A stretch of 7,089 bases of DNA from Candidatus Taylorbacteria bacterium RIFCSPLOWO2_01_FULL_45_15b (lineage in GTDB: Bacteria > Patescibacteriota > Minisyncoccia > Phycocordibacterales > 01-FULL-45-15b), in NCBI GenBank assembly GCA_001822655.1, contig MHRX01000034.1, forward strand, positions 1-7,089, in the 5' to 3' direction. Of this stretch, positions 1 to 4,996 are shown piece by piece. Below the pieces are notes generated by a model. It searched no databases. It was not told where the DNA came from and was given only the letters and a program-made list of their open reading frames with translations. Numbering within the stretch: the stretch's first letter is position 1; every line of letters begins with the position of its first letter. Position numbers and translations under genes: made by a program.

Positions 1-148
1 CAGCGAATCGGGGAATTATCCCATCTACTATAAAACTGCTTCACTAGAATCGAGAGATGCTTCTGTTGGCGGCGCTCCGGCTCCGACGATTGCTCCGGGA
101 GAAAACAAAATTACTTCGAATGTCACGATTGTGTACGAGATTCGATAA
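1..148 (+). CDS. C-terminal end of a SIMPL (DUF541) family protein, 5' partial
   Basis: The frame is open from position 2 to a TAA at 146-148 and encodes about 48 residues, including PIYYKTASLESRD, then PAPTIAPGENKI, and ending VTIVYEIR. The pattern of a proline-rich PT-I-PGE turn followed by a final beta strand ending V-YEIR is what I recognise as the end of SIMPL-domain (DUF541) proteins. These are small, usually exported or membrane-anchored proteins of poorly defined role, common in Patescibacteria. The start and any signal peptide lie outside the window. The reading frame has no interruptions. It runs in the same direction as the secE operon but is separated from it by about 560 non-coding bases, so it is probably a separate transcription unit. 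The family call rests on remembered family endings only. Confidence 0.68.
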   Translation, partial: SESGNYPIYYKTASLESRDASVGGAPAPTIAPGENKITSNVTIVYEIR

Positions 149-317
149 CACGGCGCCGATATGCGAATGAAGACGAATCCTAAATCCGTCCGATCTGATC
201 GAAGGATCGGATTAGGATGACACGAATGGAAATCGAGTCTCGAATAACCGATGTCATAAATAAAAAAATAGGGACAGTTTCGCTTTTATTTTTTGCAATA
301 GAAGATAAGCTTTAAAA

Positions 318-365
318 GCAACCATACAATATAAGACGCTATAGCGTCTTATATTGTATGGTTGC
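318..365. repeat. Perfect 48-bp palindrome
   Basis: The 24-base arms 318-341 and 342-365 are exact reverse complements with no spacer. The centre lies between 341 and 342, and pairing stops at 317/366. In RNA it would form a 22-bp hairpin with a tight AU-centred loop. Read on the minus strand it is followed by TTTT (317-314), so it could act as a weak terminator for leftward transcription. On the plus strand no T-run follows. It could instead be a cruciform or protein-binding site; the sequence does not decide. Confidence 0.9.
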
Positions 366-583
366 AGAAATATGAAGACATAAGGTACATAAGGTGAAGT
401 AGAGTTCTCTCGAAGCGTTTAGAATGCGAATTCACGGCTGAAGGCAATAATGATAAGTCGCCCCAAGTGTGGATGATTTTGTTAAGTAAAATAAAGGGTT
501 TTTGAATAATTCTGGTGAGGAAAATCTGAAGCAAAATTCTCTCACATATTTTTCTAAATCAACCAACCAGTCTTTGGTTTTGG

Positions 584-612
584 TTGACTTTCTGGCTTAA
601 GGGGTGTAGTCT
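584..612 (+). promoter_or_regulatory. Candidate sigma-70-type promoter upstream of secE
   Basis: TTGACT at 584-589 is a good -35 match and is followed after 17 bases by TAGTCT at 607-612, a weak -10 (three of six consensus positions). The -35 overlaps the right arm of a small hairpin (580-587). The predicted transcript start near 619 lies only a few bases before the terminator-like hairpin at 625-642. If real, the transcript would have to read through that hairpin to reach secE. Confidence 0.3.
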
Positions 613-624
613 ACGAAAGTAATT

Positions 625-642
625 CCCCGGGAGGGGTTTTTT
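625..642 (+). terminator. Short GC hairpin with T-run, possible promoter-proximal terminator
   Basis: CCCC (625-628) and GGGG (633-636) enclose a GGGA tetraloop (GNRA type) and are followed by six T residues at 637-642. The stem is only 4 bp, so it would be weak. Because it lies between a candidate promoter and secE it could be an attenuator, or it could simply end stray upstream transcripts. Confidence 0.35.
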
Positions 643-666
643 AATCGGAGCAACATTAAAAATGTA

Positions 667-696
667 TTCTATACTATATATTGAATACTATATACT
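667..696 (+). promoter_or_regulatory. secE: Candidate start-proximal promoter for secE
   Basis: TATACT at 691-696 (five of six consensus) lies 14 bases before the secE ATG. A poor -35, TTCTAT (667-672), sits 18 bases upstream of it. Transcription would begin a few bases before the ATG and give an almost leaderless mRNA, which suits a gene with no Shine-Dalgarno site. The same spacing recurs before the nucleotidyltransferase gene (3506-3511). The surrounding DNA is very A/T-rich, so a chance match is possible. Confidence 0.35.
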
Positions 697-710
697 AAAT
701 ACCAACTAAA

Positions 711-887
711 ATGGGATTAAGCCAATATTTAAGCGAAACAAAGGGAGAAATAAAACATGTCAGCTGGCCAACACGCAAGCAGTCAATTGCGTATACCGCT
801 GTTGTTATCATAATTTCAATTGCGGTCGGAGTATTCCTTGGCCTTTTTGATGTATTATTCGCGTATATCTTGAAGCTTTTTATCTAG
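711..887 (+). CDS. secE: Preprotein translocase subunit SecE
   Basis: This 58-residue single-span SecE is the small essential subunit that clamps SecY in the SecYEG channel of the inner membrane. The cytoplasmic amphipathic segment carries the family signature E-I-K-H-V-S-W-P-T-R-K-Q (residues 13-24). It is followed by a hydrophobic span of about 30 residues (25-57) rich in I, V, L and F. The length fits the minimal one-helix SecE of most bacteria rather than the three-helix enterobacterial form. The ATG at 711 is the only sensible start. It has no Shine-Dalgarno site, and a -10-like TATACT lies 14 bases upstream. nusG follows after 46 bases, the conserved secE-nusG order, which strongly supports the call despite the short length. 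Confidence 0.93.
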   Translation: MGLSQYLSETKGEIKHVSWPTRKQSIAYTAVVIIISIAVGVFLGLFDVLFAYILKLFI

Positions 888-933
888 AAATTATTGATGA
901 AATGTCGAAATCCAATATCGACAGATCAATTTT

Positions 934-1479
934 ATGTCAAAACAGCAATTAACAGAAGAAAGAAACTGGTTTGCAATTCATACCTACGCAGGGTATGAAA
1001 ATGCCGTGGCGCGAAATTTGAAACAGCGTATCGAGTCTCTCGGAATGGAGAATAAAATTTTTAATGTTCTTGTTCCTACGGAGAAAAAGATAAAAATTAA
1101 AGGAAATAAGCGCGTTGAGGAGGAGGAGAAAATATATCCGGGCTATATTCTCGTAGAAATGATCGTAACCGACGACTCGTGGTACGTCGTTCGCAATACG
1201 CCTCGTGTTACCGGTTTCGTCGGTGCGGGCGTGTATCCTGTGCCTCTGAACAAGGCGGAAGTAGAGACTCTCTTCAAGAGAATGAATGCCGATACGATAA
1301 AACACAACATTGATCTTGCGATCGATGACGCGGTTATTATCGTCGACGGTCCTTTCAAGGAGCTTGAGGGCAAGGTGGACGAGGTGGATGATGAGCGAGG
1401 CAAGGTAAAAGTGCTTGTCTCTATGTTCGGCCGCGAAACGCCCGTGGAACTCGATTTCTTGCAAGTAAAGAAAATTTAA
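934..1479 (+). CDS. nusG: Transcription termination/antitermination factor NusG
   Basis: NusG binds RNA polymerase during elongation, affects pausing and Rho-dependent termination, and can link the polymerase to the ribosome through its KOW domain. The 181 residues match the family length. The NGN domain spans about residues 10-115, with W12 and Y18 in the opening strand, the YPGYILVEM motif (68-76) and the RNTPRVTGFVG segment (87-97). The KOW domain covers about 127-178, with V-D-G-P-F (137-141), G146 and the closing F-G-R-E-T-P-V-E-L-D (165-174). The ATG at 934 has no Shine-Dalgarno site. A 6-bp hairpin (903-908 with 918-923) lies in the short gap after secE. rplK follows after 19 bases, the usual operon order. 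All key motifs are intact. Confidence 0.97.
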   Translation: MSKQQLTEERNWFAIHTYAGYENAVARNLKQRIESLGMENKIFNVLVPTEKKIKIKGNKRVEEEEKIYPGYILVEMIVTDDSWYVVRNTPRVTGFVGAGVYPVPLNKAEVETLFKRMNADTIKHNIDLAIDDAVIIVDGPFKELEGKVDEVDDERGKVKVLVSMFGRETPVELDFLQVKKI

Positions 1480-1498
1480 TATAAAGTACCGAAACTAT

Positions 1499-1921
1499 AT
1501 GGCACGAAAACCCGTAAAAAAATTAAAACTTATCGTCGCAGGAGGAAAGGCCAACCCGGCTCCCCCCATTGGTCCTGCGCTTGGACAGGCAAAGGTTAAT
1601 ATCGGAGAATTTGTTACGCGCTTCAATGAAGCCACACGCGACAAGATGGGCGAGCTCATTCCTGTCGTCGTTTCAGTCTTTGAGGACAGAACATTTGAAC
1701 TTCAATTCAAAACTCCTCCGGCCTCCTCGCTTCTCCTGAAAGCCGCGAAGAAAGAAAAAGGTTCCGGAAAGAACGCAGTAGAGAAAGTTGGAGCAGTTAC
1801 TAAAGCGCAAATACGTGAAATCGCCGAAAAGAAAATGCCTGATTTGAATGCGAATACGATTGAAGCCGCAATGAAGATTATTGAAGGCTCTGCTCGTTCA
1901 ATGGGAATTGACGTAAAGTAA
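1499..1921 (+). CDS. rplK: 50S ribosomal protein L11 (uL11)
   Basis: L11 binds the GTPase-associated region of 23S rRNA and takes part in factor-dependent GTP hydrolysis on the ribosome. At 140 residues it has full family length. The N-terminal domain (1-70) carries the conserved NPAPPIGPALGQ loop (19-30). The C-terminal rRNA-binding domain (about 72-140) carries TPPASSLLLKAA (72-83), the KEKGSGK loop (85-91) and the ending I-I-E-G-S-A-R-S-M-G-I (127-137). After GPALGQ this protein has A-K-V-N-I where H-G-V-N-I is common. The ATG at 1499 has no Shine-Dalgarno site; TATAAA at 1480-1485 lies 13 bases upstream and could be an internal -10 box. No rplA follows, which is unusual for bacteria in general; L1 is reported missing from some Parcubacteria. 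Confidence 0.97.
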   Translation: MARKPVKKLKLIVAGGKANPAPPIGPALGQAKVNIGEFVTRFNEATRDKMGELIPVVVSVFEDRTFELQFKTPPASSLLLKAAKKEKGSGKNAVEKVGAVTKAQIREIAEKKMPDLNANTIEAAMKIIEGSARSMGIDVK

Positions 1922-1928
1922 TGGCTAA

Positions 1929-1951
1929 ATCAATTCCGCGGCGGAATTGAT
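1929..1951. repeat. 10-bp hairpin directly after rplK
   Basis: Arms 1929-1938 and 1942-1951 are exact reverse complements around a 3-base loop. The structure starts seven bases after the rplK stop. There is no T-run, so it is not a standalone intrinsic terminator; protection of the mRNA 3' end or a repeat-element origin are possible roles. Confidence 0.8.
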
Positions 1952-1952
1952 C

Positions 1953-2014
1953 GCCCGGACAAAGCGTCTACGCCAGAATGACTTCGTCAGGCTGGCATTC
2001 GGACGGGTCTGGTA
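1953..2014. repeat. GC-rich nested hairpin element
   Basis: The core pairs 1972-1976 with 1992-1996 and 1979-1982 with 1986-1989, separated by a symmetric AA/GG internal loop and capped by TTC. Outer complementary segments flank it, for example 1953-1957 with 2004-2008 (one G-T wobble). The block is more GC-rich than the intergenic DNA to its right. It could be a dispersed palindromic repeat copy or a structured 3' UTR; genome context would be needed to tell. Confidence 0.55.
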
Positions 2015-2030
2015 TTAGTATGAGTATAAA

Positions 2031-2072
2031 GAAAATTCCGTTCCGATATAAATCGGATCGGAATTTTCTTTT
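2031..2072 (+). terminator. Rho-independent terminator of the secE-nusG-rplK operon
   Basis: Arms 2031-2047 and 2052-2068 form a 17-bp stem with a single T/T mismatch (2041/2058) around an ATAA loop. It is followed by TTTT at 2069-2072, and the stem itself ends in a T-rich tract. It lies 110 bases after rplK. The A-rich left arm means it could also work leftward for the convergent dihydrofolate reductase gene. Confidence 0.85.
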
Positions 2073-2094
2073 GATCGAACGACATTTGAATAAC

Positions 2095-2128
2095 TTAACT
2101 ATTATTTACGATCGTAAAAGATAGTTAA
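2095..2128. repeat. 34-bp near-perfect palindrome
   Basis: The element is symmetric around 2111/2112 with one A/A mismatch (2104/2119) and one T-G wobble (2103/2120). Its inner 14 bases, TTTACGATCGTAAA, are perfect. No T-run follows on either strand. It shares the TTACGAT core with the palindrome at 2190-2209. Confidence 0.8.
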
Positions 2129-2189
2129 ATTTGTGTGTCTATATTTCAATTTATTTGCTAGGAATAACCGCGGGATTGGTTGTGATGTC

Positions 2190-2209
2190 TCTTACGATAT
2201 ATCGTAAGA
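2190..2209. repeat. 20-bp perfect palindrome
   Basis: TCTTACGATATATCGTAAGA is fully self-complementary with no spacer. It sits 37 bases beyond the stop codon of the minus-strand dihydrofolate reductase gene. No T-run follows on the minus strand, so an intrinsic terminator is not obvious; a protein-binding site or a 3' stabilising hairpin is possible. Confidence 0.85.
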
Positions 2210-2245
2210 AATGTTTCTTCGTTACTGGAAATTAAAAACTAGTAA

Positions 2246-2731
2246 CTATTTTTCGAGATCCACCCACGTATATTTCAATTTTGTCTTCGGGTCCTCCCGT
2301 TCTTCGCGGAATGTTTCATTGGTAAAAAGCGTTTCATACTCGGGAAAAAATACATCTCCGAGGGCGTTGGAATCAATGAGTGTCAGATGAAGTATGTGTG
2401 CGTGCGGAAGCGCCTCCTTGTAGATCTCGGAGCCCCCGATAATAAAGACGTGCTTATCTTTTTGGCCAGCGATCTCGAGCGCCTCGTCAAACGACGAGAC
2501 GACGGTTGTGCCGGGAGCGCTAAATTCCCGATTTCGAGTAATTACGATATTTAATCGATCGGGAAGCGGTCGGCCGATCGATTCATATGTCTTTCTTCCC
2601 ATTATGATGGGATGGCCGAGCGTCAGCGCTTTGAAGCGTTTCAAGTCGTCGGAAATCTTGAAAAGAAGCTCGCCTTTTCTGCCGAGTGAGCGATTTCCGG
2701 TAATTGAAGCGATGAGATGAATGGTTGGCAT
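2246..2731 (-). CDS. folA: Dihydrofolate reductase
   Basis: DHFR reduces dihydrofolate to tetrahydrofolate with NADPH in the cytoplasm, replenishing the cofactor that ThyA oxidises. The 161-residue length is typical. Visible family features are the N-terminal strand I-H-L-I-A-S-I (4-10), the acidic active-site residue D29 in S-D-D-L-K-R-F-K, the NADPH-binding segment M-G-R-K-T-Y-E-S-I-G (44-53), R-L-N-I-V-I-T-R (59-66), I-I-G-G-S-E-I-Y (97-104), the substrate threonine in T-L-I-D (117-120) and D-V-F-F-P-E-Y (126-132). The usual active-site tryptophan before the helix is F24 here. The ATG at 2731 has no Shine-Dalgarno site. The gene is divergent from the CYTH gene, with 67 bases between the two starts. 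ThyA and a dCMP-deaminase-like gene nearby support a thymidylate role. Confidence 0.95.
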   Translation of the reverse strand: MPTIHLIASITGNRSLGRKGELLFKISDDLKRFKALTLGHPIIMGRKTYESIGRPLPDRLNIVITRNREFSAPGTTVVSSFDEALEIAGQKDKHVFIIGGSEIYKEALPHAHILHLTLIDSNALGDVFFPEYETLFTNETFREEREDPKTKLKYTWVDLEK

Positions 2732-2734
2732 ATT

Positions 2735-2762
2735 TTGATCTGGCTTGTCTGGCTCGTATAAT
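2735..2762 (+). promoter_or_regulatory. Strong sigma-70-type promoter for the CYTH gene
   Basis: TTGATC at 2735-2740 and a consensus TATAAT at 2757-2762 are separated by 16 bases. Transcription would start near 2769, giving a leader of about 30 bases before the ATG at 2799. This position also rules out the longer TTG-start version of the CYTH protein (from 2745), because that start lies upstream of the -10 box. The promoter abuts the start of the divergent dihydrofolate reductase gene. Confidence 0.7.
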
Positions 2763-2798
2763 GCTAATACTTATATCTTAATACTACACGTCGATCAT

Positions 2799-3473
2799 AT
2801 GAGTTCAAGGTATGAAATCGAAATAAAAAGTCTTCTTGGGGACGAGCAAAACGCGGAGCGACTTCGCCAGGCACTTCTTAAGAACAACAAAGATGCGTTT
2901 GTTTCAAAATATCGACAGCTGAATCACTATTTTACCGGCGGCAATCTCCTCGAATTTTCAAAAAGAATCATGTCCGTATTACCCGCTTCGCGGCATGAGG
3001 CTTTCTCGAATATTGTTTCGAATGGGAAAAATATTTCTGTTCGGACGCGCGACACTGACGGCCGCATTATTTTGGTGATCAAAGCGTCAATTGATGATAC
3101 GACGAGTTCGAACGGAATTTCACGGATGGAGTTTGAGCATGAAATGGACATGACGCTCGATGAGCTCGACCGGCTGCTTCTTTCCGCGGGATTCGAGTAT
3201 CAGGCAAAGTGGTCGAGGGAAAGGGAAGAGTACGTGCACGATGGCGTAAATATTTCGATAGACAAAAACGCGGGATATGGCTACTTGGCTGAATTTGAAA
3301 AAGTTATTACCTCGGCAACGGAGGCTGAGAAGGCAAAAAATGAATTACGCTCACTCATGGGTACTTTCGGGGCGGAAGAGCTGGCTCAAGACCGTTTGGA
3401 GAGGATGTTTGCCTATTATAATGCCAATTGGCGCGAATATTATGGCACAGAGAATACTTTTATCGTGGAGTAG
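2799..3473 (+). CDS. CYTH-domain protein (triphosphate-binding, adenylate cyclase / thiamine triphosphatase superfamily)
   Basis: CYTH proteins fold into a beta tunnel that binds a triphosphate and metal ions. Members include class IV adenylate cyclases, thiamine triphosphatases and inorganic triphosphatases. The signature E-x-E-x-K is present at the N-terminus as E6-I-E8-I-K10. Later come paired charged strand residues typical of the tunnel: R82 and R84 with K95, E111 and E113, K137 with R140 and R142, D155 in I-S-I-D-K, and E165/E167 in A-E-F-E-K. The 224-residue length fits a single CYTH domain with a short helical tail. The ATG at 2799 is preferred to a TTG at 2745 because E-x-E-x-K normally lies near the N-terminus and the promoter overlaps the longer form. 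No Shine-Dalgarno site is seen. Substrate and reaction cannot be assigned. Confidence 0.83.
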   Translation: MSSRYEIEIKSLLGDEQNAERLRQALLKNNKDAFVSKYRQLNHYFTGGNLLEFSKRIMSVLPASRHEAFSNIVSNGKNISVRTRDTDGRIILVIKASIDDTTSSNGISRMEFEHEMDMTLDELDRLLLSAGFEYQAKWSREREEYVHDGVNISIDKNAGYGYLAEFEKVITSATEAEKAKNELRSLMGTFGAEELAQDRLERMFAYYNANWREYYGTENTFIVE

Positions 3474-3482
3474 CTTCCTTCA

Positions 3483-3511
3483 TTGAAGCATTACAGAACG
3501 TTATATATACT
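3483..3511 (+). promoter_or_regulatory. Candidate promoter for the nucleotidyltransferase-deaminase pair
   Basis: TTGAAG (3483-3488) and TATACT (3506-3511, five of six consensus) are exactly 17 bases apart. The -10 box ends 13 bases before the ATG at 3525, so the mRNA would have a leader of only a few bases. The first TTG is also the start of a longer reading frame (from 3483), which is therefore unlikely to be the true start. Confidence 0.5.
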
Positions 3512-3524
3512 ACCGAGACAAATC

Positions 3525-4130
3525 ATGACTGAAGCAAATATTAAAATAAATAAAGGCATCTTCGGACTGGGGTCCAATTTCAATGATCGTTTTATAACTG
3601 ATTACAAACGACTTGCGAAATTGGTCCATCACTGCAAGGGCTTGGGGCTTCGTATTGTCCTCACACAAGGCACGTATGACATGGTGCACATAGGCCATGC
3701 GCGATATTTTGAACAGGCGAAGAATCACGGCGACCTCTTGATCGTGGGTGTTGATAGCGATGAAAAAGTGCGAGCGCGAAAAGGGCCCGACAGGCCAGTC
3801 GTGCCGCAGGACGAAAGGCTTGAAATGGTTGCACACCTTCGCCCGGTGGACATTGTGGTGCTGAAACCCCACAAGGCGTTAAAGTGGTCCCTCATAAAGA
3901 CTATTTGCCCGGATGTCTTGATTGCCACCAAAGAGACGTATACCAAAGCGCAGATAAAAGAACTCCATAAGCATTGCGGAAAAGTCGTCGTCCTCGAACC
4001 ACAGGCAATTACGTCCACAAGTGCGAAATTGCGCCTTCTCCAGATTCGGACTGCAAAACAGATGCAACAGGCGCTGACGCCGAAAGTAATTGCGGCTATA
4101 GAGGAAGTATTGGGCCATAGGGCTCGCTAA
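3525..4130 (+). CDS. HIGH-motif nucleotidyltransferase (cytidylyltransferase / HldE-C-like)
   Basis: The protein has 201 residues. The core has G-T-Y-D-M-V-H-I-G-H (49-58) with the nucleotide-binding H55-x-G-H58, then the strand L-L-I-V-G-V-D-S-D-E (71-80), K86 and the R-P-V-V-P-Q-D-E-R (90-98) segment. Near the end is S-T-S-A-K-L-R (164-170), the counterpart of the ISTS-x-x-R ATP/CTP phosphate loop. Family members transfer a nucleotidyl group onto a phosphorylated compound such as glycerol-3-phosphate, heptose-1-phosphate or phosphopantetheine and release pyrophosphate. The acceptor here is unknown. All core motifs are intact. The N-terminal 25 residues are extra. The start at 3525 is chosen over a TTG at 3483, which overlaps the promoter -35 box. 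The deaminase fusion follows after 5 bases, so the two are surely co-transcribed and may act together. Confidence 0.88.
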   Translation: MTEANIKINKGIFGLGSNFNDRFITDYKRLAKLVHHCKGLGLRIVLTQGTYDMVHIGHARYFEQAKNHGDLLIVGVDSDEKVRARKGPDRPVVPQDERLEMVAHLRPVDIVVLKPHKALKWSLIKTICPDVLIATKETYTKAQIKELHKHCGKVVVLEPQAITSTSAKLRLLQIRTAKQMQQALTPKVIAAIEEVLGHRAR

Positions 4131-4135
4131 TCACT

Positions 4136-4996
4136 ATGAATAAAAAAGTACTCGTTGCTTTCGTGCCGGTTCTGCACCAGGGGTATCTCAATTTTTTCAA
4201 CAAATATAGCGGTGCAGATCTTTATATTTTGGGAAAAGATATCACTGATGAATATAAACCGCTGACCAAAGAGATTCGTGCACTGGAGCCTGACCTCATG
4301 AAAAGCATTATTAAAGGGCTTGGCATTTTCGATAAGGTTTTTATTGCAACAAAAGAGACGTTGCGCGAGCTCGCGAAAAAAAATGCGGGTATCATTTTTC
4401 CGAATGAAGATGTGATGAGGGACATTAGTGAAAGATATTGGCCAAATAAAAAGACCGTGAGCGAAAGTATTTTCCTTCGCTTCGATAAGTTTCGCTCAAC
4501 GGAAGAAGAAGCGGTTGATATTGATCAAAAAATTTCGATTGAGGAGTTTGATAAGAAAGTTATACGCGACTTATCGGCGAGGGCGGAGCGTATGAGTAGC
4601 GACGTGTGGAGGCGTGTTGGGGCCGCAATAATCCGGGATGGGGAAATTATAGTGTCGACATATAATAAGCATGTTCCTTCAGAACAAACGCCGTTCGTGT
4701 TTGGCGACCCGCGGAGCAATTTCTCCCGCGGGGTATGTATCGAGCTTTCAACCGCGTTTCATGCAGAGGCTCGGCTTATTACGGAGGCGGCAAAGATGGG
4801 AATTGCTACGGAAGGAATGGATATGTACGTCTCGACTTTTCCGTGTCCCCCGTGCGCCAAATTGATTGCATACAGCGGAATTAAGCGGCTTTTCTACGCC
4901 GGCGGCTACAGCATGCTTGAGGGCGCGGAGCTTATAAAAGGGAGGGGAATGGAAATCATTTACGTTGATTTAAGTAATAAAAAAAAGAACGCATGA
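4136..4996 (+). CDS. Fusion protein: degenerate HIGH-type nucleotidyltransferase-like domain plus dCMP/cytidine-deaminase domain
   Basis: The 286 residues show two parts. The C-terminal part (about 135-282) is a zinc deaminase of the dCMP-deaminase type, with H209-A-E211 as zinc ligand and proton shuttle and P-C237-P-P-C240 as the second zinc motif. Both are intact, so dCMP to dUMP conversion is plausible and would feed ThyA. The N-terminal part (about 1-125) resembles the upstream nucleotidyltransferase: V-L-H-Q-G-Y (12-17) aligns with M-V-H-I-G-H, and A-D-L-Y-I-L-G-K-D (27-35) with its G-D-L-L-I-V-G-V-D. The last histidine of the HxGH motif is a tyrosine, and I see no clear ISTS-like loop, so this part is probably not catalytic. 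No Shine-Dalgarno site; the start lies 5 bases after the upstream stop. The TGA stop falls in the loop of the convergent terminator, and the last 41 bases overlap the out-of-frame tail of the HIT gene. Confidence 0.83.
   Translation: MNKKVLVAFVPVLHQGYLNFFNKYSGADLYILGKDITDEYKPLTKEIRALEPDLMKSIIKGLGIFDKVFIATKETLRELAKKNAGIIFPNEDVMRDISERYWPNKKTVSESIFLRFDKFRSTEEEAVDIDQKISIEEFDKKVIRDLSARAERMSSDVWRRVGAAIIRDGEIIVSTYNKHVPSEQTPFVFGDPRSNFSRGVCIELSTAFHAEARLITEAAKMGIATEGMDMYVSTFPCPPCAKLIAYSGIKRLFYAGGYSMLEGAELIKGRGMEIIYVDLSNKKKNA

Larger units (their letters stand above)
149..710. other. Long intergenic region between the SIMPL gene and secE
   Basis: No convincing intact gene is seen in these 562 bases. 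In order they hold: an imperfect hairpin at 177-218 (outer arms 177-182 and 213-218 plus an inner 5-bp stem) with no T-run after it; an A/T-rich inverted repeat, 263-270 with 287-294, ending in a T-run that could weakly terminate the SIMPL transcript; the perfect palindrome at 318-365; an 8-bp stem, 559-566 with 580-587; a promoter candidate at 584-612; a small GC hairpin with six T residues at 625-642; and an A/T-rich stretch with two direct copies of ATACTATATA (671-680 and 685-694) just before secE. A 61-codon minus-strand frame at 349-534 may be debris of a decayed gene (see findings). There is no tRNA-Trp, although one often lies next to secE in other bacteria. Confidence 0.6.
1922..2245. 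other. Intergenic region after rplK packed with inverted repeats
   Basis: These 324 bases lie between rplK (+) and dihydrofolate reductase (-), so they are the shared downstream region of two convergent units. They contain four separate inverted-repeat structures plus one terminator, each listed on its own. No rplA or rplJ coding sequence is present in any frame. A 9-codon ATG frame (M-A-K-S-I-P-R-R-N) starts one base after the rplK stop codon begins overlapping it (TAATG), but it only reads through the first hairpin and is not counted as a gene. A 6-bp stem (2221-2226 with 2241-2246) reaches the dihydrofolate reductase stop codon. Confidence 0.65.

Noticed and set aside
604..612. Shared 9-mer GTGTAGTCT before secE (+) and before the HIT gene (-, 5679-5671) as a common regulatory site
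   Set aside because: A 9-base match is expected many times by chance in a 7-kb window on two strands, and the distances to -35 boxes differ.
597..660. tRNA-Trp gene upstream of secE
   Set aside because: The AGGGG-like start caught the eye, but there is no TTCGA-type T-loop, no anticodon stem and no matching acceptor arm.
949..1464. Long minus-strand open frame opposite nusG
   Set aside because: It is the antisense shadow of a fully conserved NusG; its product has no family features.
1921..1950. Nine-codon frame M-A-K-S-I-P-R-R-N overlapping the rplK stop as a remnant of rplA
   Set aside because: L1 often begins M-A-K, but three residues are too few and the rest is simply one reading of a hairpin.
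2745..2798. TTG start giving an 18-residue longer CYTH protein
   Set aside because: The TATAAT box at 2757-2762 lies downstream of this start and the E-x-E-x-K motif is normally close to the N-terminus.
3483..3524. TTG start giving a 14-residue longer nucleotidyltransferase
   Set aside because: The TTG is part of the predicted -35 box and the ATG at 3525 sits at a sensible distance from the -10 box.
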